From the NCBI GenBank assembly GCA_016177705.1, contig JACOUT010000004.1:310001-374000 (forward strand): 64,000 nt of DNA, written 5' to 3'. The position numbers were made by a program, and so were the translations under genes. The notes under the pieces are model-generated. The model ran no database searches, had not been told where the DNA came from, and saw only the letters and a program-made list of their open reading frames with translations. Every line of letters starts with the position of its first letter. Position 1 is the stretch's first letter. The stretch comes from Deltaproteobacteria bacterium (GTDB lineage: Bacteria; Myxococcota; UBA727; VGSZ01). Shown in pieces: positions 1-8,679 of this stretch.

Positions 1-1180
1 TCGACTTGCCGCTGCCGGTGGGCCCGGTGACCAGCACCAGGCCCTTCGCTTGCTCGCACAAGCGCTGCGCCACCGGCGGCAGGTTGAGCTGTTCGAAGGT
101 GAGGATCTTCGCCGGAATCTGACGCAGCACGGCGCCGGCGCCGCCCTTGTCGCGGAACAGGTTGATGCGGAAGCGCGCAAACGAACCGAGCGCGTAGGCG
201 AAGTCGACGTCGTGCTCGCGCTCATAGGCGTCGAGCGCGCGCTCGTCCATCACGGTGCGCAGCAGCTCGAAGACCTCGCGCTCGCCGAGCACCGCGGCGT
301 CGCTCATCTCGTGGATCTCGCCGTCGAGGCGCCAGCGCGGCTTCTGCCCGCCCGACAGGTGCAGGTCGGAGGCGCCCTCCGAGACCACGCGCCGCAACAG
401 CGCGTCGAGGCGCGGCACCGCGGCGGGCTCGCTCTTGGCTTGCGGCTCGTCGCGGAATGGGTCGGGCAGGAAGGAGGGCACGCTGGCGTTGTCGGCGAGC
501 GCGGCGTCGAAGCGGTCGCTCGACACGCGCACGGGCACCAGCTCCATGCCGGGCAGGGCGTCCTTGGCGGCGCGCAAGACGCGCGGGCTGACGTCGTCGA
601 CGAAGCCGAGCCAGACGCGGTTGCCCTCCTGCTTGAGCGGCAAGGCACGGTGGCGCGTGATGAAGTCGACGGGCAAGAGCGCCATCACCTCGGGATCGGC
701 GGCGACGTCGAGCACGGGCAGGGGCAGCGCCTTCGACGACAGCGCCAGGCGCGCCGCCAGCCCGCGCGACACCGCCAGCCCGAAGCCGGGCACGCGCTCG
801 TAGAGCAGGCCGAAGGCTTCGCGATCGAAGCGCAACACCAGCGCGCGCGCGCCGGCGACGACGGTGGCGCTGCGCGGCTGCCCGAGCAAGAGGCCCATCT
901 CGCCCACGCTCTCGGGCGGCAGCATGCGCGTCAGCTCGATGGCCTCGCCGCCTCCCTGCGGGAGCTTGTTGACGCGCAGCTCGCCGGCCAACAGCACCGC
1001 GAAGGAGTCGCTCTCGTCCCCTTCGTGCACCAGCGCCTCGCCGGGCTCGAGCGTGCCGAGCACGCCGCGCTCCGCCACCCTGCCGAGCACGTCGGGTGAC
1101 AGCGAGGAGAACAGCGGCGACTGCGCGAGCGCCGCGGCCACCCGTGCGTGCATGTCGGCGTCGAGTGCGAGGGTCTGCAT
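1..1180 (-). CDS. cNMP-binding / PilT-type ATPase fusion (3' end cut by window edge)
   Basis: Reading from ATG at 1180, about 393 residues are visible before the window ends. Residues about 15-130 form a cyclic-nucleotide-binding (CAP_ED) fold with the GE-GD and GEMGLL-GQPRSAT type loops. Residues about 150-215 resemble the GspE/MshE N-terminal domain. From about 260 the protein has the PilT signature ASDLHLSGGQKPRW, then FARFRINLFRDKGGAGAVLR, and a Walker A (GPTGSGKS) right at the edge. By family knowledge this would be a hexameric ATPase driving type IV pilus retraction or a related secretion motor at the inner membrane. The added CNBD suggests ligand control, which is inference. The gene is transcribed away from the SNase-like gene at 1308. 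Walker B and the His box lie outside the window. Confidence 0.85.
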   Translation of the reverse strand, partial: MQTLALDADMHARVAAALAQSPLFSSLSPDVLGRVAERGVLGTLEPGEALVHEGDESDSFAVLLAGELRVNKLPQGGGEAIELTRMLPPESVGEMGLLLGQPRSATVVAGARALVLRFDREAFGLLYERVPGFGLAVSRGLAARLALSSKALPLPVLDVAADPEVMALLPVDFITRHRALPLKQEGNRVWLGFVDDVSPRVLRAAKDALPGMELVPVRVSSDRFDAALADNASVPSFLPDPFRDEPQAKSEPAAVPRLDALLRRVVSEGASDLHLSGGQKPRWRLDGEIHEMSDAAVLGEREVFELLRTVMDERALDAYEREHDVDFAYALGSFARFRINLFRDKGGAGAVLRQIPAKILTFEQLNLPPVAQRLCEQAKGLVLVTGPTGSGKS

Positions 1181-1307
1181 GGTGGATCCCGGGTGCGCGC
1201 CATCCTCTCGGCAACCGAGGGCGCGACGCAACACCGTCGCGCGCCGCCCGCGACGGTCGTTGACAGCCCCTCGCGAGCGGCCAATCTCGCGTCCCCTCGG
1301 AGGTCGG

Positions 1308-2303
1308 ATGCGCTCGTCCACGCTCGCCGTGCTCGTCATCGTGGCTGCGCTCTTGTCGGCGGCCGGCGTGCGCGCCGAGCCGCTGACCAAGGTGTTCATC
1401 AACGGCTCGGCGACGCCGGTCTACTTCAACGACGGCGACTCGTTCCGCATCCAAGCCGGGCCTTTCAAGGGCACGCAGTCGCGCCTCTCTGGCTACAACA
1501 CGCTCGAGAGCTTCGGCCCGGTGCACTCCTGGGGTACCTGGACCGAAAAGGAGATGTTCGCCGTCGCCAAGATGGCGACGCACGAGGCGCAGCAGGGCGT
1601 GTGGAACTGCGAGGGCGACGGCAAGAAGGACGGCTACGGCCGCCTGTTGTTGTTCTGCAAGGATCTGGCGCTGCACTTGATCGGCAAAGGGCTCGCCCAC
1701 ACCTACTCGGTCGACGAGAACCCCGGCGACGCCGACCTGCTCAAGGTGCAGCGCGAGGCAATGGCCGCCCGGCGCGGCATGTGGGCGCACGGCATCCCGC
1801 GCTTCATCGTGACGTCGCTGCACAGCAAGTCGGAGGGCGGCGACAAGAACGGCCAGACCAGCAACCGTTTGATCTCGACCACCGACGCGCACACCGAGAA
1901 GTGGGTGCACAACGACGACTATCAGGAGTGCCAGCGGGTGTGCTCCGAGGTGCCGGTGTTCACCGATGCGGACATCGAGAAGATCGCCGAGATGCTCAAG
2001 AAGCAGCCGGAGTCGGCCGCGGGCGCCGGCGGGCTCGAGGCGGACGAGCTGCAGGGGATCCTGCGCGTCACGCTCGACCGCATGCAGCGCGGCATGTCCA
2101 TCGTGGTGACGAACGACACCAGCGACGGGCTCCGCCTCCCGAAGGGTGTCACCCCCGAGGACGTCGCGTCCCTGGCAGAGGGAATGAACGTGCTGATCCG
2201 CGAGAAGAAACTGGTGCCCACCGGCACGCAGGTCGACTCGTGCCATGTCTACGTCGACTTCCGCCGCCGCTTCGGCGGGGAGCGGGCCAAGTGTCTGCAC
2301 TGA
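1308..2303 (+). CDS. Secreted staphylococcal nuclease-like (SNase) domain protein
   Basis: 331 residues. The N-terminus (MRSSTLAVLVIVAALLSAAGVRA) is a Sec signal peptide, which fixes the ATG at 1308. An SNase/OB fold follows: the DGD motif (YFNDGDSF) matches the Ca-binding Asp of thermonucleases, SRLSGYNTLES matches the R-x4-D-T-x-E segment, and KDGYGRLLLF matches the catalytic YGR arginine. The usual second calcium-ligand Asp is Asn here (YNTLES), so catalysis may be altered. The C-terminal 150 residues (DADIEKIAEMLKKQ and a Cys-containing end) match no family I know. The likely place of action is the periplasm or outside the cell. A strong hairpin follows the stop. Confidence 0.75.
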   Translation: MRSSTLAVLVIVAALLSAAGVRAEPLTKVFINGSATPVYFNDGDSFRIQAGPFKGTQSRLSGYNTLESFGPVHSWGTWTEKEMFAVAKMATHEAQQGVWNCEGDGKKDGYGRLLLFCKDLALHLIGKGLAHTYSVDENPGDADLLKVQREAMAARRGMWAHGIPRFIVTSLHSKSEGGDKNGQTSNRLISTTDAHTEKWVHNDDYQECQRVCSEVPVFTDADIEKIAEMLKKQPESAAGAGGLEADELQGILRVTLDRMQRGMSIVVTNDTSDGLRLPKGVTPEDVASLAEGMNVLIREKKLVPTGTQVDSCHVYVDFRRRFGGERAKCLH

Positions 2304-2310
2304 GTTGCCT

Positions 2311-2332
2311 GAGGGGCTGTCGCCAGCCCCTC
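2311..2332 (+). terminator. Candidate hairpin terminator after SNase-like gene
   Basis: Perfect 9-bp arms GAGGGGCTG and CAGCCCCTC separated by TCGC, starting 8 bp after the stop codon. A second weaker hairpin follows (CCCCAC at 2333-2338 with GTGGGG at 2355-2360). There is no clear T-run, so a Rho-independent role is only likely. Confidence 0.4.
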
Positions 2333-2392
2333 CCCCACGCCGGCACAGCCGGACGTGGGGCCCCCACCCAAGACGGCTCCCTCCGGTCGCTC

Positions 2393-3574
2393 GTGCTGAT
2401 CGTGAGTTTCGTAGTGAGCGCCTGCAACTACGTCATCACCCAGCCGGTGCTCGGCTACGAGAACAACGACCTCGACTGCGGCGACGGCATCGACAACGAC
2501 GCCGACGGCGTCATCGACTGCCAGGACCCCGACTGCTGGCCCAACTCCACGCTGTGTGGCGAGCTGGTTCCCCTGGTGCCCGAGGAGCCGGCGCCGGAGG
2601 ACACCTTCGCGGCGTGCAGCGATCAGGTCGATAACGACATCGACGGCGCCATCGACTGTGGCCAGCGCTCCTGCCAGGCCATCGCCGAGACCTGCTGCGT
2701 GCTCGAGTTCGACGACGCGAGCTGCTCCGACCATATCGACAACGACGCCAACGGCTTCGCCGACTGCGAAGACTACGGGTGCAGCAACGGCAAGTTCGTC
2801 ACCGTGTGCGTGGAAGAGAGCGACGACGCCTGCGACGACAACGACGACAACGACGCCGACGGCGAGATCGACTGCGACGACAGCGGCTGCACCGGCACCG
2901 AGCCGTGCCCCGGCGAGCCGGAGAACACCGAGGGGCGCTGCCGTGACGACGAGGACAACGACGGCAACGGCTACACCGACTGCGTCGACCGCGCCTGCGA
3001 GGGCTTCTCCTTCTGCCAGAACCCCGACACCGAGGAGTCCCTCGACGACTGCACCGACGGCGAAGACAACAACGACAACGGCTATGTCGACTGCGAGGAT
3101 TTCTCCTGCCAACGCAGTCCGGAGGCCGAGGTGGTCGAGCGGTGCGCCGAGATCCTGGAAAACACCTTCGCGAAGTGCACCGACGGCGTCGACAACGACA
3201 AGAACGGCTACCCCGATTGCGAGGACTACTCGTGCAGGAACAGCCGGGACCTCACCGTGGCGGTGGCGTGCCAGGAGAGCATCTCCGCCTGCGCGCACGC
3301 CACGCCGGTCGCGTGCAGCGCAGCAAACCCGTGCACCGAGCGCGGGGCGACGTGCTTGCCGAGCGGCTTCTGTGGCGAGGCGGGCGGGCGCTGCGAGGTC
3401 GACGCCGACTGCAACGACGGCGACGCGCTGACCACCGACACCTGCCTCGGCGGCGACGGCTGCAGCGACGGCAGCGACAACGACCTCGACGGCTTCGTGG
3501 ACTGCGACGACTTCGATTGTGCCTGGGATCCGGCCGTCACCGCCTGCGACGGCGTGACGCGGATGTGCCAGTGA
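2393..3574 (+). CDS. Lipoprotein with eight MopE-type Ca-binding repeats
   Basis: 393 residues from a GTG at 2393. The start is uncertain because no clear ribosome-binding site is visible, but this is the only in-frame start that gives a short hydrophobic leader ending in the lipobox-like VVSAC. The body carries eight copies of a unit with core DxxDNDxDGxxDCxDxxC (for example DGIDNDADGVIDCQDPDC), spaced 35-60 residues apart. These Asp-rich EF-hand-like loops with paired cysteines match the putative metal-binding motif of MopE-like proteins and probably bind calcium on the cell surface. Near the C-terminus (about residues 310-340) is another Cys cluster, PCTERGATCLPSGFCGE. The gene lies 25 bp before a barrel protein carrying the same repeat, so the two probably act together. 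Confidence 0.7.
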   Translation: MLIVSFVVSACNYVITQPVLGYENNDLDCGDGIDNDADGVIDCQDPDCWPNSTLCGELVPLVPEEPAPEDTFAACSDQVDNDIDGAIDCGQRSCQAIAETCCVLEFDDASCSDHIDNDANGFADCEDYGCSNGKFVTVCVEESDDACDDNDDNDADGEIDCDDSGCTGTEPCPGEPENTEGRCRDDEDNDGNGYTDCVDRACEGFSFCQNPDTEESLDDCTDGEDNNDNGYVDCEDFSCQRSPEAEVVERCAEILENTFAKCTDGVDNDKNGYPDCEDYSCRNSRDLTVAVACQESISACAHATPVACSAANPCTERGATCLPSGFCGEAGGRCEVDADCNDGDALTTDTCLGGDGCSDGSDNDLDGFVDCDDFDCAWDPAVTACDGVTRMCQ

Positions 3575-3599
3575 CAAGGTGCCAGTGAGGATGCAAGGG

Positions 3600-5081
3600 A
3601 TGATCATGGTGCGACTCTCCATCGCTGCGTTCATGCTCGCCGCGCCCGCCGTCCTGGCAGAGGAGGCCGCGCGCGAGACCAACTGCGACGACGGCGCCGA
3701 CGACGACGGCGACAGCGTCGTCGACTGCGGCGACGCCGACTGCAAGGACGCGCCGCGCTGCCAGAAGGACGGCAAGCCGGAGAACACCGCCGAGCGCTGC
3801 TCCGACTGGATCGACAACGACGACGACGGCGTGCTCGATTGCGACGACGCCGAGTGCCAGCGCCTGCCGACCTGCCAGGGCTCGTGGAAGGGCCCGGTCG
3901 ACGGTGACGGCGGTGGCGGCGGTGGCGGTGGCGACGGCGGCAACGCGCCGTCGGGCAGTAGGTTCGCGCCCGAGGCGGAGCAGGCCGACTCGAACGACGG
4001 CGTCGGCTTCGTCGGCGTGCGCTTCGGTGTAGTGGCGAGCGTGCTGCAAGAGCTCGACATCAACAACACCAAGAACCCGAATGACTGGGCGCTCACGCCA
4101 GACACGCGCATCAACCTGTTGCAGTTGCGCGCCTTCGGCGCGCTGCCGCTGCTCGAGGACAGCTTCTTCCTCATCAACCTGCGCGGCGAGCGCAGCCCGC
4201 GCCTCACCTTCGCCATGTTCCAGGTGCCGCTCGGGCACGGCCACTATGTCAACGTCAACACCGGCGGCGGCTCGCTCGCCAACGCGCTCATCGTCTCCGC
4301 CGCCAAGCAGCCGTTGCTCGAGCCCGCCTACTACATGTTCGGCGCCTTCGAGCAGGGCAACGGCGCCGCCGTCGAGGTGCACGGGCCGATCGTGCCCGGC
4401 ATGCTGCGCTACCGCACCTTCGCCGGCGGCGGCGCCGGCTTCTCGACCGGCAACATCGGCGGCCGGCGCTTCACCTTCGACAACTTCAACTACACCTACA
4501 CGCTCGGCGCGCAGGTGCAGTGGGCGGCGCTCGGCTACTACAACCGCTTCGACTCCTTGTTCCTCTACAAGCCGGCGCAGCCGACGCTCGGGCTCACCCT
4601 CGGCGCCAAGTACGACCAGCGCCAGCAGGAGCGCTACCCGGCGCTGCACGCCTCGACCACCTTCAAGATGGGCATCTTCGAGCTGGCGGCCGAGGACTAC
4701 TTCAAGACCGAGCTGAACTTCGGCGCCATCCAGAACGCCTACAACGTCATGGGCGGCGTGCTCATCGTGCCCGAGTGGCTGTTCTTCGCGGCCGACTTCG
4801 GCCAGTTCTGGACCAGCGAATTCGGCGAGCTGCGGCGCGCCACCGGTGGCCTGGTCCAGGTGTCGGACCCACCCGGGAACCTCGAGACCGAGCTGCGCCG
4901 CCAGCGCGCCGAGACGCAGGCGCGCGCGGCGCTGCACTTCTACTTCTGGCGCAACAACGGCGTCTTATCGGCGCGTTACGCCGCGCGTTTCCTCGACCCG
5001 CCGCGGGTCGGCCCCGATCAAGACCGCGAGGAGCTGTTCGTCAGCCATACGCTCTGGCTCTCGACGCAGTTCCGTTTTTGA
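3600..5081 (+). CDS. Outer-membrane beta-barrel protein with MopE-type repeats
   Basis: 493 residues from ATG 3600; ATG 3606, 6 bp after AAGGG, is an equal alternative. A Sec signal (IAAFMLAAPAVLAEE) is followed by two MopE-type Asp/Cys repeats (DDGADDDGDSVVDCGDADC, and DWIDNDDDGVLDCDDAEC) at about residues 25-95, then a Gly-rich linker. The remaining 370 residues alternate hydrophobic and aromatic strands and end in LSTQFRF, with the terminal Phe typical of Bam-inserted barrels. The topology resembles phosphate-selective-porin-like or alginate-export-like proteins, but I cannot name a family. It is probably an outer-membrane channel whose N-terminal calcium-binding modules contact the preceding repeat lipoprotein. 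Confidence 0.7.
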   Translation: MIMVRLSIAAFMLAAPAVLAEEAARETNCDDGADDDGDSVVDCGDADCKDAPRCQKDGKPENTAERCSDWIDNDDDGVLDCDDAECQRLPTCQGSWKGPVDGDGGGGGGGGDGGNAPSGSRFAPEAEQADSNDGVGFVGVRFGVVASVLQELDINNTKNPNDWALTPDTRINLLQLRAFGALPLLEDSFFLINLRGERSPRLTFAMFQVPLGHGHYVNVNTGGGSLANALIVSAAKQPLLEPAYYMFGAFEQGNGAAVEVHGPIVPGMLRYRTFAGGGAGFSTGNIGGRRFTFDNFNYTYTLGAQVQWAALGYYNRFDSLFLYKPAQPTLGLTLGAKYDQRQQERYPALHASTTFKMGIFELAAEDYFKTELNFGAIQNAYNVMGGVLIVPEWLFFAADFGQFWTSEFGELRRATGGLVQVSDPPGNLETELRRQRAETQARAALHFYFWRNNGVLSARYAARFLDPPRVGPDQDREELFVSHTLWLSTQFRF

Positions 5082-5103
5082 GCGCGGAGCCGGCTCGACG
5101 TCG

Positions 5104-5514
5104 TCAGGGGGCGGCGCCGAGCACGGCGAGCGGGATCGCGACCGGCGACGCGGTGCCGCCGCTGCCGCCCACCAGCAACGGTCGCCTGCTCCTGTCGAGG
5201 GCGCGGCGCAGGTAGCCCGCCTGCACGCGTCGGGTCAGCCACCAGCCGCCGGCGGCCCCGCCCCAAACACCCCAACTCGCCGCCATCAGCGAGAAGCCGA
5301 CGGTGGCGAGCGGGCCGAACAGCGTGCCGATGGCAGCACCTACCACGGCGGCTACCAGCATAGCGGCGACGCCCGCGGCAGCCGAGCAGGCGCCGCCCAC
5401 CGCCGCGATCAGCGCGCAGCGTGTGTCGATGCGCTCGCGCTCGTCGGGCGGCACCCGCTCGTCCGAGAAGAGCTGGGTCTGCAAGTGCACGTAGGTGGTG
5501 TGCAGGCTCGCCAC
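5104..5514 (-). CDS. Small membrane protein of unknown function
   Basis: 136 residues from a GTG at 5514; the start is uncertain, with a weak ribosome-binding site and a second GTG further inside. The N-terminal 30 residues are polar (LFSDERVPPDERERIDT). Two or three hydrophobic segments rich in Ala and Gly follow (about residues 33-85, including VAAMLVAAVVGAAIGTLFG and FSLMAASWGVWGGAAGGWW), then an Arg-rich tail. It lies between the barrel gene and comF, divergent from comF with about 57 bp between the starts. No family is recognised. The hydrophobic pattern makes a real protein more likely than an antisense shadow. Confidence 0.5.
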   Translation of the reverse strand: MASLHTTYVHLQTQLFSDERVPPDERERIDTRCALIAAVGGACSAAAGVAAMLVAAVVGAAIGTLFGPLATVGFSLMAASWGVWGGAAGGWWLTRRVQAGYLRRALDRSRRPLLVGGSGGTASPVAIPLAVLGAAP

Positions 5515-5571
5515 TACATCAGCGTAGCGTCCCGCGAGCCGCGCTGCTCGCCGCCGAGCGATACTCGAGCT

Positions 5572-6195
5572 GTGACCCTGCCCACGCCGCTCGCCGCCGT
5601 GCTCGACGCGCTGCTGCCGCCGTCGTGCCTCGCCTGTGGGCGTCCCGCGCCGCAGGACCAGTTCTGCCTGGCCTGCGCCGAGTCGGTGGAGGGCGCGCCG
5701 CCGAGCGCCGTGGCCTGCTGGACGTTCGGCGGCGCCGTGGCCGACGCCGTCCGAGCCTGCAAGTTCCGCCCCGAGGCCTCGCTCGCCGACGCGCTTGGCC
5801 GCTGCTGGGCGACTCGGCTCGCCTCGGGGTCGTGCCCGGCGCTGCCGCCCGTCGACGGTGTCGCCTTCGTGCCGGCGCACTGGCGGCGGCGGCTCGCGCG
5901 CGGCTTCGATCTGCCGGCGGTGTTGGCACAGGCCGTGGCGCGGTCGGCCGGAGTGCCGGTGGTCGACGCGCTTTCGACGCGGCGGCTCGACGCGCCGCTC
6001 TCCTTTGGTGCGGACAAGGCGCTGCGCGCGGTGGCCGTGGCCGGGCGGTTCCGCTTGCGCCGCGCCGTCGAGGGTCGACGCCTCTTGCTGATCGACGACG
6101 TGCGCACCACCGGCGCCACACTCGGCGAAGCGGCGCGCGTGCTGCGCGACGCCGGCGCCGAGGTGCACGAGGCCGCGCTGGCGGTGGTGCCGTAG
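5572..6195 (+). CDS. comF: ComF family phosphoribosyltransferase-like protein
   Basis: 207 residues from GTG 5572. The N-terminus has the double zinc-knuckle of ComF (CLACG and FCLAC near residues 18-35). The C-terminus carries a PRPP-loop motif, LLLIDDVRTTGATL, at about residues 171-184. A conserved VPAHWRRRLARGFD segment (usually VPlhxxRxxxRGFNQ) lies between them. In naturally transformable bacteria ComF works in the cytosol to bring incoming single-stranded DNA to the recombination machinery, but many non-competent bacteria also keep the gene. It ends 7 bp from the convergent pseudokinase gene. Confidence 0.88.
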   Translation: MTLPTPLAAVLDALLPPSCLACGRPAPQDQFCLACAESVEGAPPSAVACWTFGGAVADAVRACKFRPEASLADALGRCWATRLASGSCPALPPVDGVAFVPAHWRRRLARGFDLPAVLAQAVARSAGVPVVDALSTRRLDAPLSFGADKALRAVAVAGRFRLRRAVEGRRLLLIDDVRTTGATLGEAARVLRDAGAEVHEAALAVVP

Positions 6196-6201
6196 GCGCT
6201 A

Positions 6202-8625
6202 CTACGTGGCGGCGAGCACGCGCCGCTGTTCGGCGATGCGCCGCTTGAGCTCCACGCTGCGCGCGCGCATGGCCCGTAGCAGGCGCTCCTTCACCTCGGG
6301 CGCGGCCTCGAGGATCGGCTGCAGGTCGTCGCGCGAGATGCGAAAGACCTCGAGGTCGGTGGTGGCGCGCACGCTGGCGCGGCGCGGCCCGCCCTCGAGC
6401 GCCGCGATCTCGCCGAAGAACTCACCGGGGCCGAGCTTGTTGATGAAGACCTGCACGCCCCCGTCGTCGTGCGTCACCTCCACTTCGCCCTTCTTGATGA
6501 AGTACATGGCGTCGTGCAGCTCGCCCTCGCGCACTACCACTTTCTTGGCCGGGATGTCGTAGACGCCGCACTGCGAGAGCAGCGCGCGCCGCGCCGCCGG
6601 CTCGAGCAGCGAGAACACTTCGTTCTTGGCCAGCATCCACTCGAGCACGCGCTCCTTGTAGAAGGCCTCGAGCGCGTCGCGCAGCGCCGGGATCTCGTCG
6701 AGGGCGCCGCCCACCGCGCGGCGCCCGATCTCGAACAGGCGGCAGGCGGTGACCGCCTCGACGCTGGCGCTGCGCGGCCGGCCGGTGAGGAAGCTGAACT
6801 CGCCGAACAGGTCGCCGGCGGAGAGCGCCGACAGGAACACGCGCGTCTGGCGCGGGTCGACGATGTCGAAGGTCTGCGGGTCGTCGTTGAGCGACCGGTC
6901 GAGCTCGTCGCGCAGGCCCGACGCCACCACCACCCGCGAGACCCGCGCTTTGCCGCCCGGGTCGGTGCGCTCCTCGAAGCCGTGCTCCTCGACGTCGGCG
7001 TGGTCGGTGTCGATGCGCGACGGGGTGCAGGTGACCACCAGGCGCCCCTCACCGATGGCGAACAGCGAGTCGCCGGGCTCGCCCTCGCGCAGTACGGCGG
7101 CGCCGGGCGGGATGCGCACCACGCGCCCGGCGACTGCGAGGCGCGCGAAGGCGTCGGGCGGCAGCGCAGACAGGAATGGCGTTGCGAGCGCCCCTCCCTT
7201 TGCGATGTCGCCGTCGGTCTGCGCGCGCAGCGCCTGCTGCAACGCCAGGCCGCCGACGCGGCGCAGCTCGCGCTGGCGCAGCGCCTGATCGCCGCCGGCA
7301 AGCTCCGCCAGGCGCCGCAGATCGTCGGCGACCTCGCCCTCGGGCAAGAGGCGCCGCGCGGCGTCGTAGGCGCATAGCGCGTGCGCCAACAGCCCGCGCG
7401 AGGCGAACAGCACGGCGGCGGTGCGGCACATCGGCGCCACCTCGTCGGTGGCGCCCTCGCCGTAGCGGCGCTCCGCCAGGCGCACCAGGCCCCAGACGCC
7501 GGGGTCGCGCGCGAGCTGGGTAGTGAGCTCGGCGCCGAGCGCCTCGGTGGGCGCGGCGCCGAGCTCCACCGGCGCGGGCGCGCGGCCCTTGCGCGTCACT
7601 CTGGTGGGGGTGCGCACCACGGTGTCGGCGGCGCCGTCGTGCTCGTCGAGCGCCAGCAGCGTGTTGCGCAGCTCGTCGTCGCCGAAGCGCTGCGTGGCCA
7701 GGAAGGCCTCGAGGCCGTGCGCCCAGGCGCGGACATCGTCGGCCCGCTGGCGCGGGTCGCGCACCAGCGCCTCGTCGGCCACCACGTCGAGCGCGGCCGG
7801 CAGGCCCGGCACCTTGGACGACAGCGGTGCGATGGGCACGCTCCGCACCGCCGTGGCCACCTCGGTCGGCGTGTCGCCGGCGAACAGAGGCTGCCCGGCG
7901 ACCACCTCGTGCAGCAGCGCGCCGAGCGACCAGACGTCGGTGCGGGCAGACGGCTCGGCGCCGCCGTGGTGCGCGTCGACACCGAGCAGCTCGGGCGCCG
8001 CGCCCGCGAGCCCGACCAGGCCGGCCGCGACCGGTCCGCCCTGGTGTCGAAAGACCGACGGGGCGGCGAAGCCGCGCACCTTGACCCGCCCATCCCTGCC
8101 GATCAGCACGTTGTGCGGGCACAGGTTGCCGTGGGCGATGCCGATGGGCTCGCCGTCGGAGCCGCAGGTCCGATGCGCGGCGTCGAGGGCGCGCGCGACC
8201 TTGAGCACGATCAGGGCGGCGGCGCGCGCGTCGAGGCGCAGGCCGCGCGCGGTCAGGTTGCGCACCAGCTCGGCGAGCGTGATGCCGTCGACGAGCTCGA
8301 AGGCGATGAAGTAGACACCGCCCACGCGCCCAAAGTCCTCGACCGCAAGGATGCCGCGGTGCTCGAGCCGCACCGCCAGGCGCGCCTCCTCGATGAAACG
8401 CGACACCAGCATGACGTCGCCGCAGCGCGCCGCCTTGAGGCGCAACAGCGCCGCGAGCGAGAACAGCCCCTCGAAGCCGTCGGAGCGCGCCACGAACAGC
8501 TCGTCGTCGTCGTGGTCGGCGAGCCGCTCGAGCAGATCGTAGCGGCCGAAGGCCGAGATAGGCGGACGCAGGTCCACCTCACCATCGGCGGGCCAGTTGC
8601 GCGCAGGGAAGAGCAGGTTCGCCAT
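6202..8625 (-). CDS. Pseudokinase with two cyclic-nucleotide-binding domains
   Basis: 807 residues from ATG 8625. Residues about 25-300 form a Ser/Thr-kinase-like domain that lacks catalytic residues. The Gly-rich loop is absent, the catalytic HRD is HGN (IAHGNLCPHNVLI, about residues 160-172), and the DFG aspartate is missing (KVRGFAAP). The later TDVWSLGALLHEVVAG (subdomain IX) is intact, so the fold is real. Residues about 480-640 and 665-795 are two CAP_ED cNMP-binding domains, the second with the standard GEFFGEIAALEGGPRRASV loop. The first holds a long insertion with acidic and basic residues. The protein is probably a cytosolic scaffold or ligand-sensing regulator rather than an enzyme. 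Confidence 0.82.
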   Translation of the reverse strand: MANLLFPARNWPADGEVDLRPPISAFGRYDLLERLADHDDDELFVARSDGFEGLFSLAALLRLKAARCGDVMLVSRFIEEARLAVRLEHRGILAVEDFGRVGGVYFIAFELVDGITLAELVRNLTARGLRLDARAAALIVLKVARALDAAHRTCGSDGEPIGIAHGNLCPHNVLIGRDGRVKVRGFAAPSVFRHQGGPVAAGLVGLAGAAPELLGVDAHHGGAEPSARTDVWSLGALLHEVVAGQPLFAGDTPTEVATAVRSVPIAPLSSKVPGLPAALDVVADEALVRDPRQRADDVRAWAHGLEAFLATQRFGDDELRNTLLALDEHDGAADTVVRTPTRVTRKGRAPAPVELGAAPTEALGAELTTQLARDPGVWGLVRLAERRYGEGATDEVAPMCRTAAVLFASRGLLAHALCAYDAARRLLPEGEVADDLRRLAELAGGDQALRQRELRRVGGLALQQALRAQTDGDIAKGGALATPFLSALPPDAFARLAVAGRVVRIPPGAAVLREGEPGDSLFAIGEGRLVVTCTPSRIDTDHADVEEHGFEERTDPGGKARVSRVVVASGLRDELDRSLNDDPQTFDIVDPRQTRVFLSALSAGDLFGEFSFLTGRPRSASVEAVTACRLFEIGRRAVGGALDEIPALRDALEAFYKERVLEWMLAKNEVFSLLEPAARRALLSQCGVYDIPAKKVVVREGELHDAMYFIKKGEVEVTHDDGGVQVFINKLGPGEFFGEIAALEGGPRRASVRATTDLEVFRISRDDLQPILEAAPEVKERLLRAMRARSVELKRRIAEQRRVLAAT

Positions 8626-8679
8626 CGTCGCCGCGCCGGGGACCCTACAAAGACGGCGCCCGGCAAGATAGGCGGAGCC

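Noticed and set aside
222..2300. Long minus-strand open frame with Arg/Ala-rich product across the SNase gene
   Set aside because: High-GC antisense frame: biased composition with no motif, and it covers two convincing genes on other frames.
2249..4216. Long minus-strand frame opposite the MopE-repeat and barrel genes
   Set aside because: Its Val/Ala-rich pattern is the mirror of Asp codons in the plus-strand repeats. The plus strand shows signal peptides and repeated Cys motifs.
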